A stretch of 64,000 nucleotides of DNA from Streptomyces roseirectus (lineage in GTDB: Bacteria > Actinomycetota > Actinomycetes > Streptomycetales > Streptomycetaceae). The notes beneath the pieces are model-generated. The model saw nothing but the letters and a program-made list of their open reading frames with translations, did no database searches and was not told the origin of the DNA. A program made the translations under genes and the position numbers. This document shows positions 1 through 8,092 of this stretch, piece by piece; within the stretch, counting starts at the first letter, position 1, and every line of letters begins with the position of its first letter. The stretch spans positions 9,784,001 to 9,848,000 of the forward strand of contig NZ_CP060828.1 in NCBI RefSeq assembly GCF_014489635.1. The letters run 5' to 3'.

Positions 1-667
1 ACCAGGGACTCCTTCTTGCCGTTGAGGCGCGGGCCCGCGTCCGCCGTGTCGGGGCCGGGCTTCAGGCGCAGTTTCACGGCCAGGTAGTCGATGTTCCACT
101 GCACCGTGGCGCGGGACACGGTGGGCCAGCCGGGGCGCAGCCGGTCGACGACCTGGTCGACCGTCGGCAGCGGGGCGTGCGGCACGCCGCGCAGCCGGGG
201 TTCGCACAGGGCGGCCAGGACGGCGAAGTAGCGCTTCGTGCGGTCGAGGGAGAAGGCGGGTGCGGTCGTCGCGCCGAACGGGCCCGGTGACGTGTCGAGG
301 TAGTCGTGGCGCGGCGCCCACACCTCGACCGGGAGCAGTTCACCGGCCGCCGGGAGCACGATCCGCGAGAACTCGAAGGGGATCGGCGCGTCCAGCCGCC
401 CCGGGCTCACCTTGATGTGCTCGCCCGCGCCCTCCGGGTTCTCGACGACGTACGTCTGGCTCCGGCTGTGGTTGCTGAGTATCCAGTACGCGCCGTGCGC
501 GGTGATCTCACCGGCGGCGCGTGAGACACCCTCGTGCGGGATCTCCAGGCCGCCCGGCCCCGTGGACCGGCCGAACGGGAGCCGTTCGCCGGGTGCCAGC
601 CGAAAGCGCGTGCCCCTGCGGCCGTCCTCCGTGGTCGGCGGAGGTACCACGATGATGCTGTGCAAGA
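1..667 (-). CDS. FHA-domain protein, C-terminus outside the window
   Basis: Reading leftward from a TTG at 667, 222 codons are visible and the gene runs off the window edge. The first ~95 residues contain the core of a forkhead-associated fold: FGRS, then IPHEGVSR with the phosphothreonine-reading Ser/Arg, AGEI, and an SNHS loop. FHA domains bind phosphothreonine peptides, usually made by PknB-like kinases. The second half (from about residue 130) is helical and contains TVDQVVDRLRP...VSRATVQWNIDYLAVKLRL, which looks like a winged-helix DNA-binding segment as in FHA-containing regulators; this part is inference. The TTG start is chosen because GGGGAG lies 7 nt upstream. No partner kinase is visible. 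Confidence 0.75.
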
Positions 668-843
668 TGCGTCTCCCCGTCTCGCAACTGTTCCCGGCCA
701 GCGTAGGGCGGCGCACGGGGCGCACGACCCCCTCGCGCGGGTGTGACACGTCGATTGCCCGAAACGGCAACGGCGACGCCGTCTTGACGGTTGCCCACGG
801 CGCCCTTCTCGCCCGCGCCCGGCCCCGCGGCTAGGCTCGCCGC

Positions 844-1326
844 ATGCCCAGGACCGACCGAGCCGCCCGCCTGATCGCGGCGCCCCCGACGGACGTCTAC
901 ACCGCCCTCGTCGACCGCGACGCCCTGGAGGCGTGGCTGCCGCCGGACGGCATGCGGGGCCGGATCGAGCACTGGGACCCGCGTCCCGGCGGCGGCTTCC
1001 GCATGACGCTCACCTATCTCGACCCGGCCCACAGCCCCGGCAAGTCCTCGGCCGGCACCGACGTCGTCGACGTCCGCCTCACCGCCCTCGTCCCGCCCGA
1101 ACGCGTCGTTCAGCAGGCCGAGTTCACCTCCGACGACCCCGCGTACGCGGGCACGATGACGATGACCTGGCAGCTCACGGCGACGTTCGGAGGCACGGAG
1201 GTGACGGTCACCGCCACCGGCGTGCCGCCCGGCATCAGCCAGGCCGACCACGAGACCGGCATCGCCTCCTCCCTCGCCAACCTCGCCGCACACGTCGAGA
1301 CGCGGGCCCCGCGAGAGGCCGACTGA
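844..1326 (+). CDS. SRPBCC (AHSA1-like) domain protein
   Basis: A 160-residue cytosolic protein of the START/SRPBCC helix-grip superfamily, AHSA1-type. Visible signs are the N-terminal RAARLIAAPPTDVYTALVDRDALEAWLPP segment with its W-LPP element (strand, helix, then the typical W-P turn), a central GGGFRMTLTY strand, VPPERVVQQAEF, and a C-terminal amphipathic helix (GIASSLANLAAHVE). Such proteins bind hydrophobic ligands or assist protein folding; no substrate can be named. The ATG at 844 has no good Shine-Dalgarno sequence, so the mRNA may be leaderless. It stands alone between a divergent FHA gene and a damaged reading frame. Confidence 0.75.
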   Translation: MPRTDRAARLIAAPPTDVYTALVDRDALEAWLPPDGMRGRIEHWDPRPGGGFRMTLTYLDPAHSPGKSSAGTDVVDVRLTALVPPERVVQQAEFTSDDPAYAGTMTMTWQLTATFGGTEVTVTATGVPPGISQADHETGIASSLANLAAHVETRAPREAD

Positions 1327-1332
1327 GCCGGC

Positions 1333-1651
1333 GTGATGCACAGCACGCAGGGCCCGGACGTCGAACTCGCCGACACCGGCGCAGAGTTCCCGGTCCACGC
1401 CGAACGCGTCCTGGCCGCCCTCGGCCAGGCCCTCGCCGCCGCAGGCATGGACGGTGCACGACAGGCGTTTCCGGCGGGGCCCGGCCCTCATCAGCGTCGT
1501 CGAGAACACCGCCGACAACTGGTCCTTCGGCTTCGGCCGTGCCCGGTACGTCGAGGGCGACCTCGCGATCCCCGGCCACCGACCCCGGACCGAGAAGCAC
1601 AGGCTCAGCGCACCCGCCGCCCCGCCCGGTACACCGCGCGGATGCCGGTGA
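1333..1651 (+). pseudogene. Frameshifted remnant of unknown protein
   Basis: Two frames with strong G/C third positions follow each other. One runs from 1333 to about 1450 (MHSTQGPDVELADTGAEF, then a helix AERVLAALGQALAAAGMD). The other runs from about 1454 to the stop at 1651 (RRGPALISVVENTADNW, SFGFGRARYVEGDLAIPG). Codon bias switches frame once near 1450, as expected after a 1-2 base indel. The joined product would be about 100 residues. I do not recognise the family. The 3' end overlaps the convergent amidohydrolase gene. A sequencing error is an alternative explanation for the shift. Confidence 0.4.
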
Positions 1652-2777
1652 CCGCCGCGATGTCGTCGACGGGGGAGGCGTCGAGGGCGAGGAGGTCCGC
1701 GTCGGCGCCGGGGCGCAGGACGCCCTTGCGGCCGGCGCGGCCCACCGCCTCGGCGGCCCCGGTGGTCGCGGCGCGCAGCGCGTCCAGCGGGGACATGCCG
1801 AGTTCGGTGAGCTGACGCAGGGCGTACGGGTAGACGCCGTGGTCCTTCTGCGGGGCTATCCCGGAGTCGGTGCCGGCGACGACCCGCGCCCCGGAGGCGA
1901 CGACCTCGGTCATGAGGTCCAGGAGCGAGGCGTGGCCGGCGGCGACGCCGGGCGGCAGGGCCCCGCCGGGCCGCACGGCGAGCGTGAGACTGACGAACGT
2001 CCCGCGCCGCACCACCTCGTCGAGGAGGTCGCGCCGCACGACGGAACCCTGAGGAGTCCTGCAGGAGAAGTGCTCGACGCTGTCGAACCCGGCGTTCACG
2101 GCGTCCACCACCGCGCCCAGGGCGTGCGCGTGCGCGGCCGCAGAGAGCCCGAGCCGGTGGGCCTCGTCGACGACCAGCCGCAGATCGGCGCGCCGGTACT
2201 GCGCCCGCGCCGGATCCGAGCCCGGCGTCATCCGGCCGCCGCTGGCCATCACCTTGACGACCTCACAGCCGCGCTCGGCCCGCTCGCGCACGGCCGCCCG
2301 CAGCGCCCCGGCGCCCTGCGCCACCCCGCCGAGGAAGTGACAGTGCCCGCTGGGCGTGGTGATCGGCGGCCCCGCCGCGACGATCTCGGGCCGCTCCCCG
2401 GCCGGCACCCCGTCGCGCAGCGCGAGCGTCAGGTAGTCGCGGTCACCGAGGTCGCGGACGGTCGTGACGCCGGCCCGCAGCGTGGCCGCCGCCGCGTCGC
2501 GCGCCGTCGCCAGCACGGCCGCCCGGTCACCGGACGTCACGTGCGCGACGGCGTCCGCGCTGCCGTCCCAGCACAGGTGGACGTGGGCGTCGATCAGCCC
2601 TGGCAATAACCAGGCGTCCGGCCCGAAGTCGGTCACCTCCGCGTGCGCCGGGGGCCGCGCGCCCGTGAAGTCGACGTCGAGGATCACACCGTCCTCGACC
2701 AGTACCGTGCCCGATCGCCTCGCACGCACGCCGTCGAAGACGTGCCCGGCCCGCAGTGCGAGCAGTTCGCCGTGCAT
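1605..2777 (-). CDS. Amidohydrolase family metal-dependent hydrolase
   Basis: A 390-residue cytosolic TIM-barrel hydrolase of the imidazolonepropionase/prolidase-like branch of the amidohydrolase superfamily. The metal-binding series is complete: DAHVH (~residue 65), the bridging lysine in VVKVMASGG, His in AAHAHA, His in SVEHFS, and the catalytic Asp in VAGTDSG. An N-terminal beta-sandwich (VEDGVILDVDF) and the closing C-terminal strands are present. The substrate is probably a cyclic amide or N-acyl compound but cannot be read from sequence. The ATG at 2777 has GGGGGAG 9 nt upstream; a TTG three codons earlier is possible. It reads the same way as the TetR gene upstream with a ~60 nt gap. 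Confidence 0.82.
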   Translation of the reverse strand: MHGELLALRAGHVFDGVRARRSGTVLVEDGVILDVDFTGARPPAHAEVTDFGPDAWLLPGLIDAHVHLCWDGSADAVAHVTSGDRAAVLATARDAAAATLRAGVTTVRDLGDRDYLTLALRDGVPAGERPEIVAAGPPITTPSGHCHFLGGVAQGAGALRAAVRERAERGCEVVKVMASGGRMTPGSDPARAQYRRADLRLVVDEAHRLGLSAAAHAHALGAVVDAVNAGFDSVEHFSCRTPQGSVVRRDLLDEVVRRGTFVSLTLAVRPGGALPPGVAAGHASLLDLMTEVVASGARVVAGTDSGIAPQKDHGVYPYALRQLTELGMSPLDALRAATTGAAEAVGRAGRKGVLRPGADADLLALDASPVDDIAAVTGIRAVYRAGRRVR

Positions 2778-2837
2778 GAGCCTCAACTCCCCCTACCGGG
2801 ATGCGGGCTGGGACCGGCGACACCGGCCGGGCACGGG

Positions 2838-3407
2838 CTACAGGCCGGCGCGATGCCCCAGCGCCCCGAGCCCCGCCGCCACGATCACGTCCGTGCGGTC
2901 CGTCCACCGCTCGACGCGGTTGGCCATCATCGTCGCGGTCACCGCCCCGATCGCGGCCACGACCCGCACGTGCCGCTCCTCGTCGCTCCACGTGTCCGGC
3001 CCGAAGGCCGCCATCAGCGTGTGCTGCGCCCCCGAGAGCCGGTCCATGACCTCCGGCTCCCGCGTGAGGCAGAACGCGCCCACGATGAGTGCGCCCATAC
3101 CCGGCCGCTCGGCGATCATGCCGACCAGCGCCTCGACGAGCGCGGCGTCCCGCCCGGCCCCGGCGGGAACCTCGGCGGCGACGCCCGCGAGCGTGGTGGC
3201 GGTCTCCTCCGCGTGGGCCACGACGGCGTCCTGGATGCGTTCCTTGGAGCCGAACCGCTTGAGGACGGCGGCCTTGGAGTACCCGGAGGCGTCGGCGATG
3301 GCCTGGACCGTGCCCTGTGCGAACCCGTGCCGGGCGAAGACGAAGGCCGCGACGTCGATCAGCGCCCGGTCGATCTCCCCGCTCGTGGGCTTCACATTTG
3401 ACTTCAT
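2838..3407 (-). CDS. TetR family transcriptional regulator
   Basis: A 189-residue one-domain repressor. Residues ~10-58 form the TetR helix-turn-helix: VAAFVFARHGFAQGTVQAIA followed by ASGYSKAAVLKRFGSKERI, with the recognition helix SKAAVLKRFGSK. The rest is the helical ligand-binding/dimerisation domain. The gene is divergent from the DUF3533 membrane-protein gene, with two near-identical palindromes between their starts, so it probably represses that gene and itself. The inducer is unknown; by analogy with other TetR/exporter pairs it may be a lipophilic toxic compound. Confidence 0.88.
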   Translation of the reverse strand: MKSNVKPTSGEIDRALIDVAAFVFARHGFAQGTVQAIADASGYSKAAVLKRFGSKERIQDAVVAHAEETATTLAGVAAEVPAGAGRDAALVEALVGMIAERPGMGALIVGAFCLTREPEVMDRLSGAQHTLMAAFGPDTWSDEERHVRVVAAIGAVTATMMANRVERWTDRTDVIVAAGLGALGHRAGL

Positions 3408-3415
3408 GGCTTCAA

Positions 3416-3452
3416 GTTACCATTCTGGTCACCTAGTAACCAAAATGGTCAC
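3416..3452. promoter_or_regulatory. Two tandem TetR operators
   Basis: Two 17-bp palindromes of form GTnACCA-N3-TGGTCAC lie at 3416-3432 and 3436-3452, exactly 20 bp centre to centre, in the 62-bp gap between the divergent TetR and DUF3533 starts. The arms GTnACC/GGTnAC are symmetric in both copies. The position, and spacing of about two helical turns, suggest two repressor dimers on the same DNA face. Confidence 0.8.
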
Positions 3453-3469
3453 CCGAAGGGATCGGTGCA

Positions 3470-4720
3470 GTGGCGCACGACAACGACGAGACGGAAACCA
3501 GCAGGTCAGGATCGGGGCTGGGACCGGTGCTACGGCTCTGGCTGGTCCCGGTCGTCCTCGTCACCGTGGTCATGGCGACGCTCGCCTCGCTGTACCTCGG
3601 CAGCTCGGTCAACTCCGCAGACCACCTCGACGCCTTCCCCGTCGCGGTCGTCAACACCGACCGCGGCGACACCGGCGCGAAGATCGTCCAGGGCCTGCGC
3701 CAGAACACCGACGCCGACAAGTTCGACCTGCGCGTCCTCACGCCCGCCGAGGCGCGCAGGCAGATGGACGAGGCGAAGCTGTACGGCGCGATCGTGCTCC
3801 CGGCAGACCTGAGCCAGAAGCTCGCCGGCCTCACCGGCCCCGGCGCCGAGCGGCCCGTGGTGAGCGTGTGGACCAACCCGCTCGCCAACACCTCCAGCGT
3901 CTCCCTCGTCAACGCCTTCGCGACCAAGGCGCTCACCGGCGTCAACGAGACCGTCGGCAAACAGCTCCTGACCGCCGCCCCCAAGGCCACCGGCGCCACC
4001 CGCCTCGTCCTCGCCACGCCCGTCGACGTCCACACCGCCCCCTACAAGACCGTCCCGGACGGCACCGGCAACGGGCTCTCCGCCTTCTACTACGCCCTGC
4101 TGCTGGTCCTCGCAGGGTTCACCGGGTCCGTCATGGTCGCCAACCTCGTCGACGCTCAGCTCGGGTTCATCCCCCTGGAGTGGGGGCCGGTCTACCGGAT
4201 GGAGGAGCACTCCGGGCGCAGCCGGCAGTCGACGCTGGTGCTCAAGTGGGCGCTCATGGGCGGGCTCGCGGTCGTGGTGAGCGGCGCGTACGTCGGGATC
4301 GGCGCGTGGCTCGGGATGCCGCTGGACCACCCCTGGCAGCTCTGGCTGCTCGGCGTCCTCGTCATCGCCGCCGTCGCCGTGGTCGCGCAGGCGATCCTCG
4401 CGCTGCTCGGCGGGCTCGGGATGATCGTCAGCCTGCTGCTGTTCGTCGTCCTCGCGATCCCCAGCTCCGGCGGGACGACCCCGCTGGAGGCGCTGCCCCC
4501 GTTCATCCGCTTCCTCGCCGAGTTCGAGCCCGTGCACCAGGTGTACGTCGGCACCCGCTCGGCCCTCTACTACGGCGCCACCTGGGACAGCGGCCTCGGC
4601 CGCGCGGTCCTCGCCTCCGCCGTGGCCCTCGTCCTCGGCCTCGCCGTCGGGTACCTCGGGACGCGCGTCTACGACCGCAAGGGCCTCGTCCGCGGCCACA
4701 CGGTGCCGGCCGCCGCATAA
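3470..4720 (+). CDS. DUF3533 (SNG1/YhgE-like) membrane protein
   Basis: A 416-residue integral membrane protein. One transmembrane helix sits at ~22-44 (LWLVPVVLVTVVMATLASLYLG). It is followed by a ~150-residue extracytoplasmic domain with FPVAVVNTDRG and LYGAIVLPADLS, typical of YhgE/Pip and DUF3533 proteins, then about five C-terminal helices starting near FYYALLLVLAGFTG. This is the layout of ABC-2-type permease relatives. The GTG start has GAAGGG about 9 nt upstream. Divergence from a TetR gene with two shared operators suggests inducible export or membrane-stress defence; the substrate is unknown. Confidence 0.8.
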   Translation: MAHDNDETETSRSGSGLGPVLRLWLVPVVLVTVVMATLASLYLGSSVNSADHLDAFPVAVVNTDRGDTGAKIVQGLRQNTDADKFDLRVLTPAEARRQMDEAKLYGAIVLPADLSQKLAGLTGPGAERPVVSVWTNPLANTSSVSLVNAFATKALTGVNETVGKQLLTAAPKATGATRLVLATPVDVHTAPYKTVPDGTGNGLSAFYYALLLVLAGFTGSVMVANLVDAQLGFIPLEWGPVYRMEEHSGRSRQSTLVLKWALMGGLAVVVSGAYVGIGAWLGMPLDHPWQLWLLGVLVIAAVAVVAQAILALLGGLGMIVSLLLFVVLAIPSSGGTTPLEALPPFIRFLAEFEPVHQVYVGTRSALYYGATWDSGLGRAVLASAVALVLGLAVGYLGTRVYDRKGLVRGHTVPAAA

Positions 4721-4769
4721 CAAGGCCGGCCGCTGGATCGCCGGGTGCCTCGCGCTCTACGGTGACGTC

Positions 4770-5174
4770 ATGAGCGATCACCCCGAGGCACCTGTCGAAG
4801 CGTTCGAACCCCCCTACTACGTCACGGTGTTCACGTCCCTGAAGACCCAGGACCAGGACGGCTACGGCGAGACCGCCGCGCGCATGGAGGAACTGGTGAG
4901 GGACATCCCCGGGTTCCTGGGGATGGACCACGCGCAGACACCCGGCGGACTGGGCATCACCGTCGGGTACTTCCGCGACGCGCAGGCCCTGGAGCAGTGG
5001 CGCACGGACGCCGAGCACAGGACCGCGCAGAAGCGGGGACGGCAGGAGTGGTACGAGAGCTACACGCTCCACGTGGCGAAGGTGGAGCGCAGCAGCGGCT
5101 TCAGACGGGACGCCGCAGACGCCGGCTCTCCGGGGGCGCCAGATACCCCGGCACCGGGCCGTCCGTCGCGATGA
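4770..5174 (+). CDS. Antibiotic biosynthesis monooxygenase (ABM) domain protein
   Basis: A 134-residue protein with one ferredoxin-like ABM fold. YYVTVFTSLKTQDQDGYGETAARM forms the first strand and helix, PGFLGMDHAQTPGGLGITVGYFRD the central strands, and ALEQWRTDAEHRTAQKRGRQEWY the typical W-x-H helix ending in W/Y. Family members are small cofactor-free monooxygenases or enzymes of unknown role acting on hydrophobic substrates. The last 30 residues (proline-rich) look like an uncontrolled extension; they read through 74 bp of the convergent GH115 gene. Confidence 0.75.
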   Translation: MSDHPEAPVEAFEPPYYVTVFTSLKTQDQDGYGETAARMEELVRDIPGFLGMDHAQTPGGLGITVGYFRDAQALEQWRTDAEHRTAQKRGRQEWYESYTLHVAKVERSSGFRRDAADAGSPGAPDTPAPGRPSR

Positions 5175-7935
5175 CGATCTGATCGACGGCGATCGCGGGA
5201 TCGGCCATGAACAGCCGCAGGACGTGCTCGCCGGGCGTGTCGACGGTGATCGTGCCGGTCAGCTTCTCCACGCCCTCCTCGACGTTGCGGGCCCAGGCGT
5301 CGCCCCGGTTGCCGGTGGCGACGGCCTGGCCGCTCAGCAGGACCGGCGGCCGGCCGTCGAGGCCCACGGCGAGGCGCCGGGCGCCGCGTTCGTCGAGGGA
5401 GGGCAGCCGCAGCACCGTCACCGGGAAGACGCCGGTGGAGGTGAAGCGGACGCGGTAGCGCAGTTCCGGCGCACGGGTGGCGAACGCCTCCGTGACCGGG
5501 CGCGCGGTCGAGGGCACCGCTTCGACGGCGGCGCTGCGGCGCCCCAGCCCCGGCACGGTCCGCCAGCGGGCCCCGCCGCGCGGCACCTGACGGTCGTAAT
5601 GGGCCGCCTCGATGGACACGTAGCCGTGCGCCTCCACGAACCCCCGCCCTTCGAGCGGCGTGTTGACGACCCGCAGCGCCACCTCGGTACTGCGCCCGCC
5701 GCCGCTGAGGATCACGGCCGGCGTGTGCACGCCCTCCGGGGCCAGGGCCCAGTCGATCTCCACCCAGATCCGCGTCTGATCGGTGACCGTCCCGCCGCCC
5801 GCACTCAGCCGCACCCACGGCTCACTGCCCACGGCCGTCCACTCCAGCGGCAGGAACCCGGTGGTGAAGACCTCGACGAACCGGCGGCCCCGGTCGGCCC
5901 GGTCGAAGGACAGCGGCCGGGCGGTGCCGACGTCGTTGCCCTCGGCGGCCACCCCGAGCCCCGACGTCTCCTGCCGCGCGACCCGCGTGACCGCCGGGCG
6001 GCCCGGCGCCTTGGGGATCTGGGACGGGTACGGGTTGACGATCCCGTCCCACTTGCCGCCCGCGACCTGCGTGTTGTACCGCCGGGTGAGCGCCTGCTCG
6101 TCGGCGTGCGCGGCCTCGGCCAGCTCCGCGTACCGGTTGGTGCCGGCGCCGCGCCCCTGCCGGACGGCGAGGGCGTTGCGGTCGGCCCAGTAGTACTTGA
6201 GGTTCATCAAATAGGCGCCGTGCACGGGGTATTCGACCAGCTCGAAGAAGGCGTCCCGGTAGGACTCGGGGAGCGCGGCGCCCAGCGCGCGCACCCGCTC
6301 CAGCAGGCTTGCGTACGCGTCGAGACGGCGGCCCGCCTCGTCGCCGTGGTGGACGGTCGAGAAGACGTCCCGGTCGATGAACTCCGGGCGCCGCTCGGCC
6401 GCGAGCCGGTAGTACTCGGTGCGGATCGCGGCCAGCTCCCGCGCGTACCGGTGGCCGAACTGACGGCCGTACCACGCGGCGAGGAAGCCGTCCGGGCCCG
6501 TGCGCTCCACGTCCCAGGCCAGGTCCAGGCAGAACGACAGGCCGGTCTCGATGGACTTGAGGTCACCGACGTTGAAGATCCACACCCGGTCCGCCCCGTG
6601 CTCGTGCACCCGGCGCAACTCCTGCCCCACCTTGGCGAGTTGCGTGGTGTCCAGCCACAGGTAGCTGCGCGGACGCCCCCAGTAGGAGAGGTGGTAGTAG
6701 ATGCCGTTGCCGCCGGAGCGGGCGCGCTCGGCCTCGTCCGGGAGCTGGCGCATGTTGCCGTGGTTGTCGTCCGGCCAGATCAGGGTCACGTCGTCGGGGA
6801 CCTGGACACCCGCGTTGTAGAGGTCCAGGACCTCCTTGTACGGGACGAAGATCTGCGGCGCGGCCCCGGCGCCGACCTCCTCGGCGAGGATGCGCCGCTG
6901 GTCGGCGATGATGTCGTTCATCACCGCCACCTTCTGAGGGATCGTCGTCGCGTTCTTCGTCTCCAGCGCCGAGTCGTGCAGCCCGCGCATACCGAGCGTC
7001 CAACTGCTCTCGTACCGCGCGTTCTGCCGGGCCCGCGCCCGCCAATAGGCCGAGATGACCGCGGGGTTGACCGTGTAGTCGTACACCGGCAGGGCACCGT
7101 CCGCGTCTGGATGCTCCGCAGCCCACGGCGCCCACTCGTGAACTCCGTTGCGCAGCATGGCCTCCGGGTGGCTGGAGCCGACGACGATGCCGTAGCGGTC
7201 GGCCAACTCGGGGTTCTCGGCGTGCTTGTTGAAGAAGTCGGAGTACGGATGCATCGCGGGCCACAGGTAGTTGGCCTTCAGGCGCAGCAGCAGTTCGAAG
7301 ACGCGCTCGTAGGTACGCGGGCCGATGTTCTTGTCCGGCTCCTGCGTGCGGCGCGACCACGTGGTCAGGTTCTGCTCGTCGTTGATGAAGATCCCCCGGT
7401 AGCGGACGGCGGGCTCGCGCCGCTCGAAGGTCCGCGCGGGGACGGTGACGGTGTCGCGCCGCTCCACGGGCACGTCCGCCCACCAGTACCAGGGGGAGAC
7501 GCCGATGCGCTCCGACGTGTCGTAGATGCCGTAGACCGTGCCCCGGCGGTCGCTGCCGGTGATCGTCAGGGCACGGTCCACGCCGGGGAACGGGCGCTCG
7601 ACGACTCGGGTCACCGAGGCTTCCCAGCGGCCCTGCGCCGGGTCGGTGGCGATGACGACCAGATGCGCGGCGCGCTCGGGCAGCGTGTGCAGGAGCCGGG
7701 GGCGCACACCGCTGACGCGCTCGACGTCCGCCTGGAGGTCACCGGCCGCGCGGATCACCGCCGGATCCTCGGCCGGGTCCACGAAGAGGTCGGTGGCCTG
7801 CCCGCCCACGACCAGCGGGAAGTCCGGCCGGCGCGACGGTGCCGCCTCGGCGACGCCGGGCAGCAGCGGGGCCGCGCCGGCCGCCGCCATGCCGTACAGG
7901 AACGACTTGCGGGTCCACAGGGGTCCGTCCGGCAC
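5101..7935 (-). CDS. Secreted GH115 xylan alpha-1,2-glucuronidase
   Basis: A protein of about 944 residues. It begins with a short n-region (DGPLWTRKSFLYG) and hydrophobic stretch AAAGAAPLLPGVAEA, an export signal of twin-arginine-like type with RK in place of RR. The mature part shows hallmarks of glycoside hydrolase family 115: an N-terminal domain (GVDRALTITGSDRRGTVYGI, then IGVSPWYWWADVPV), the barrel with RGIFINDEQ, NYLWPAMHPYSDFF and GIVVGSSHPEAMLRN, VTLIWPDDNHGNMR, and C-terminal beta-sandwich domains. GH115 removes (4-O-methyl)glucuronic acid from xylan. The GTG at 7935 is preferred because GGGAG lies 6 nt upstream; longer starts up to 8013 are open. Divergent from the isoprenoid fusion gene. 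Confidence 0.85.
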   Translation of the reverse strand: MPDGPLWTRKSFLYGMAAAGAAPLLPGVAEAAPSRRPDFPLVVGGQATDLFVDPAEDPAVIRAAGDLQADVERVSGVRPRLLHTLPERAAHLVVIATDPAQGRWEASVTRVVERPFPGVDRALTITGSDRRGTVYGIYDTSERIGVSPWYWWADVPVERRDTVTVPARTFERREPAVRYRGIFINDEQNLTTWSRRTQEPDKNIGPRTYERVFELLLRLKANYLWPAMHPYSDFFNKHAENPELADRYGIVVGSSHPEAMLRNGVHEWAPWAAEHPDADGALPVYDYTVNPAVISAYWRARARQNARYESSWTLGMRGLHDSALETKNATTIPQKVAVMNDIIADQRRILAEEVGAGAAPQIFVPYKEVLDLYNAGVQVPDDVTLIWPDDNHGNMRQLPDEAERARSGGNGIYYHLSYWGRPRSYLWLDTTQLAKVGQELRRVHEHGADRVWIFNVGDLKSIETGLSFCLDLAWDVERTGPDGFLAAWYGRQFGHRYARELAAIRTEYYRLAAERRPEFIDRDVFSTVHHGDEAGRRLDAYASLLERVRALGAALPESYRDAFFELVEYPVHGAYLMNLKYYWADRNALAVRQGRGAGTNRYAELAEAAHADEQALTRRYNTQVAGGKWDGIVNPYPSQIPKAPGRPAVTRVARQETSGLGVAAEGNDVGTARPLSFDRADRGRRFVEVFTTGFLPLEWTAVGSEPWVRLSAGGGTVTDQTRIWVEIDWALAPEGVHTPAVILSGGGRSTEVALRVVNTPLEGRGFVEAHGYVSIEAAHYDRQVPRGGARWRTVPGLGRRSAAVEAVPSTARPVTEAFATRAPELRYRVRFTSTGVFPVTVLRLPSLDERGARRLAVGLDGRPPVLLSGQAVATGNRGDAWARNVEEGVEKLTGTITVDTPGEHVLRLFMADPAIAVDQIVIATDGPVPGYLAPPESRRLRRPV

Positions 7936-8092
7936 GGTGCACTCCCGATCGACGCAGGGCGGGTTGGGCATGAGCATGTCCAGAAAGCGCTTGCTGTGCA
8001 CTGTAGGAGGCACCGCGCGAACCCGTCCAGAGGCCGGAGCGACCGAAGAGCCCGCAGATCGTTAGGGATGCCGGAGAAAGACGAGGTGAGCG

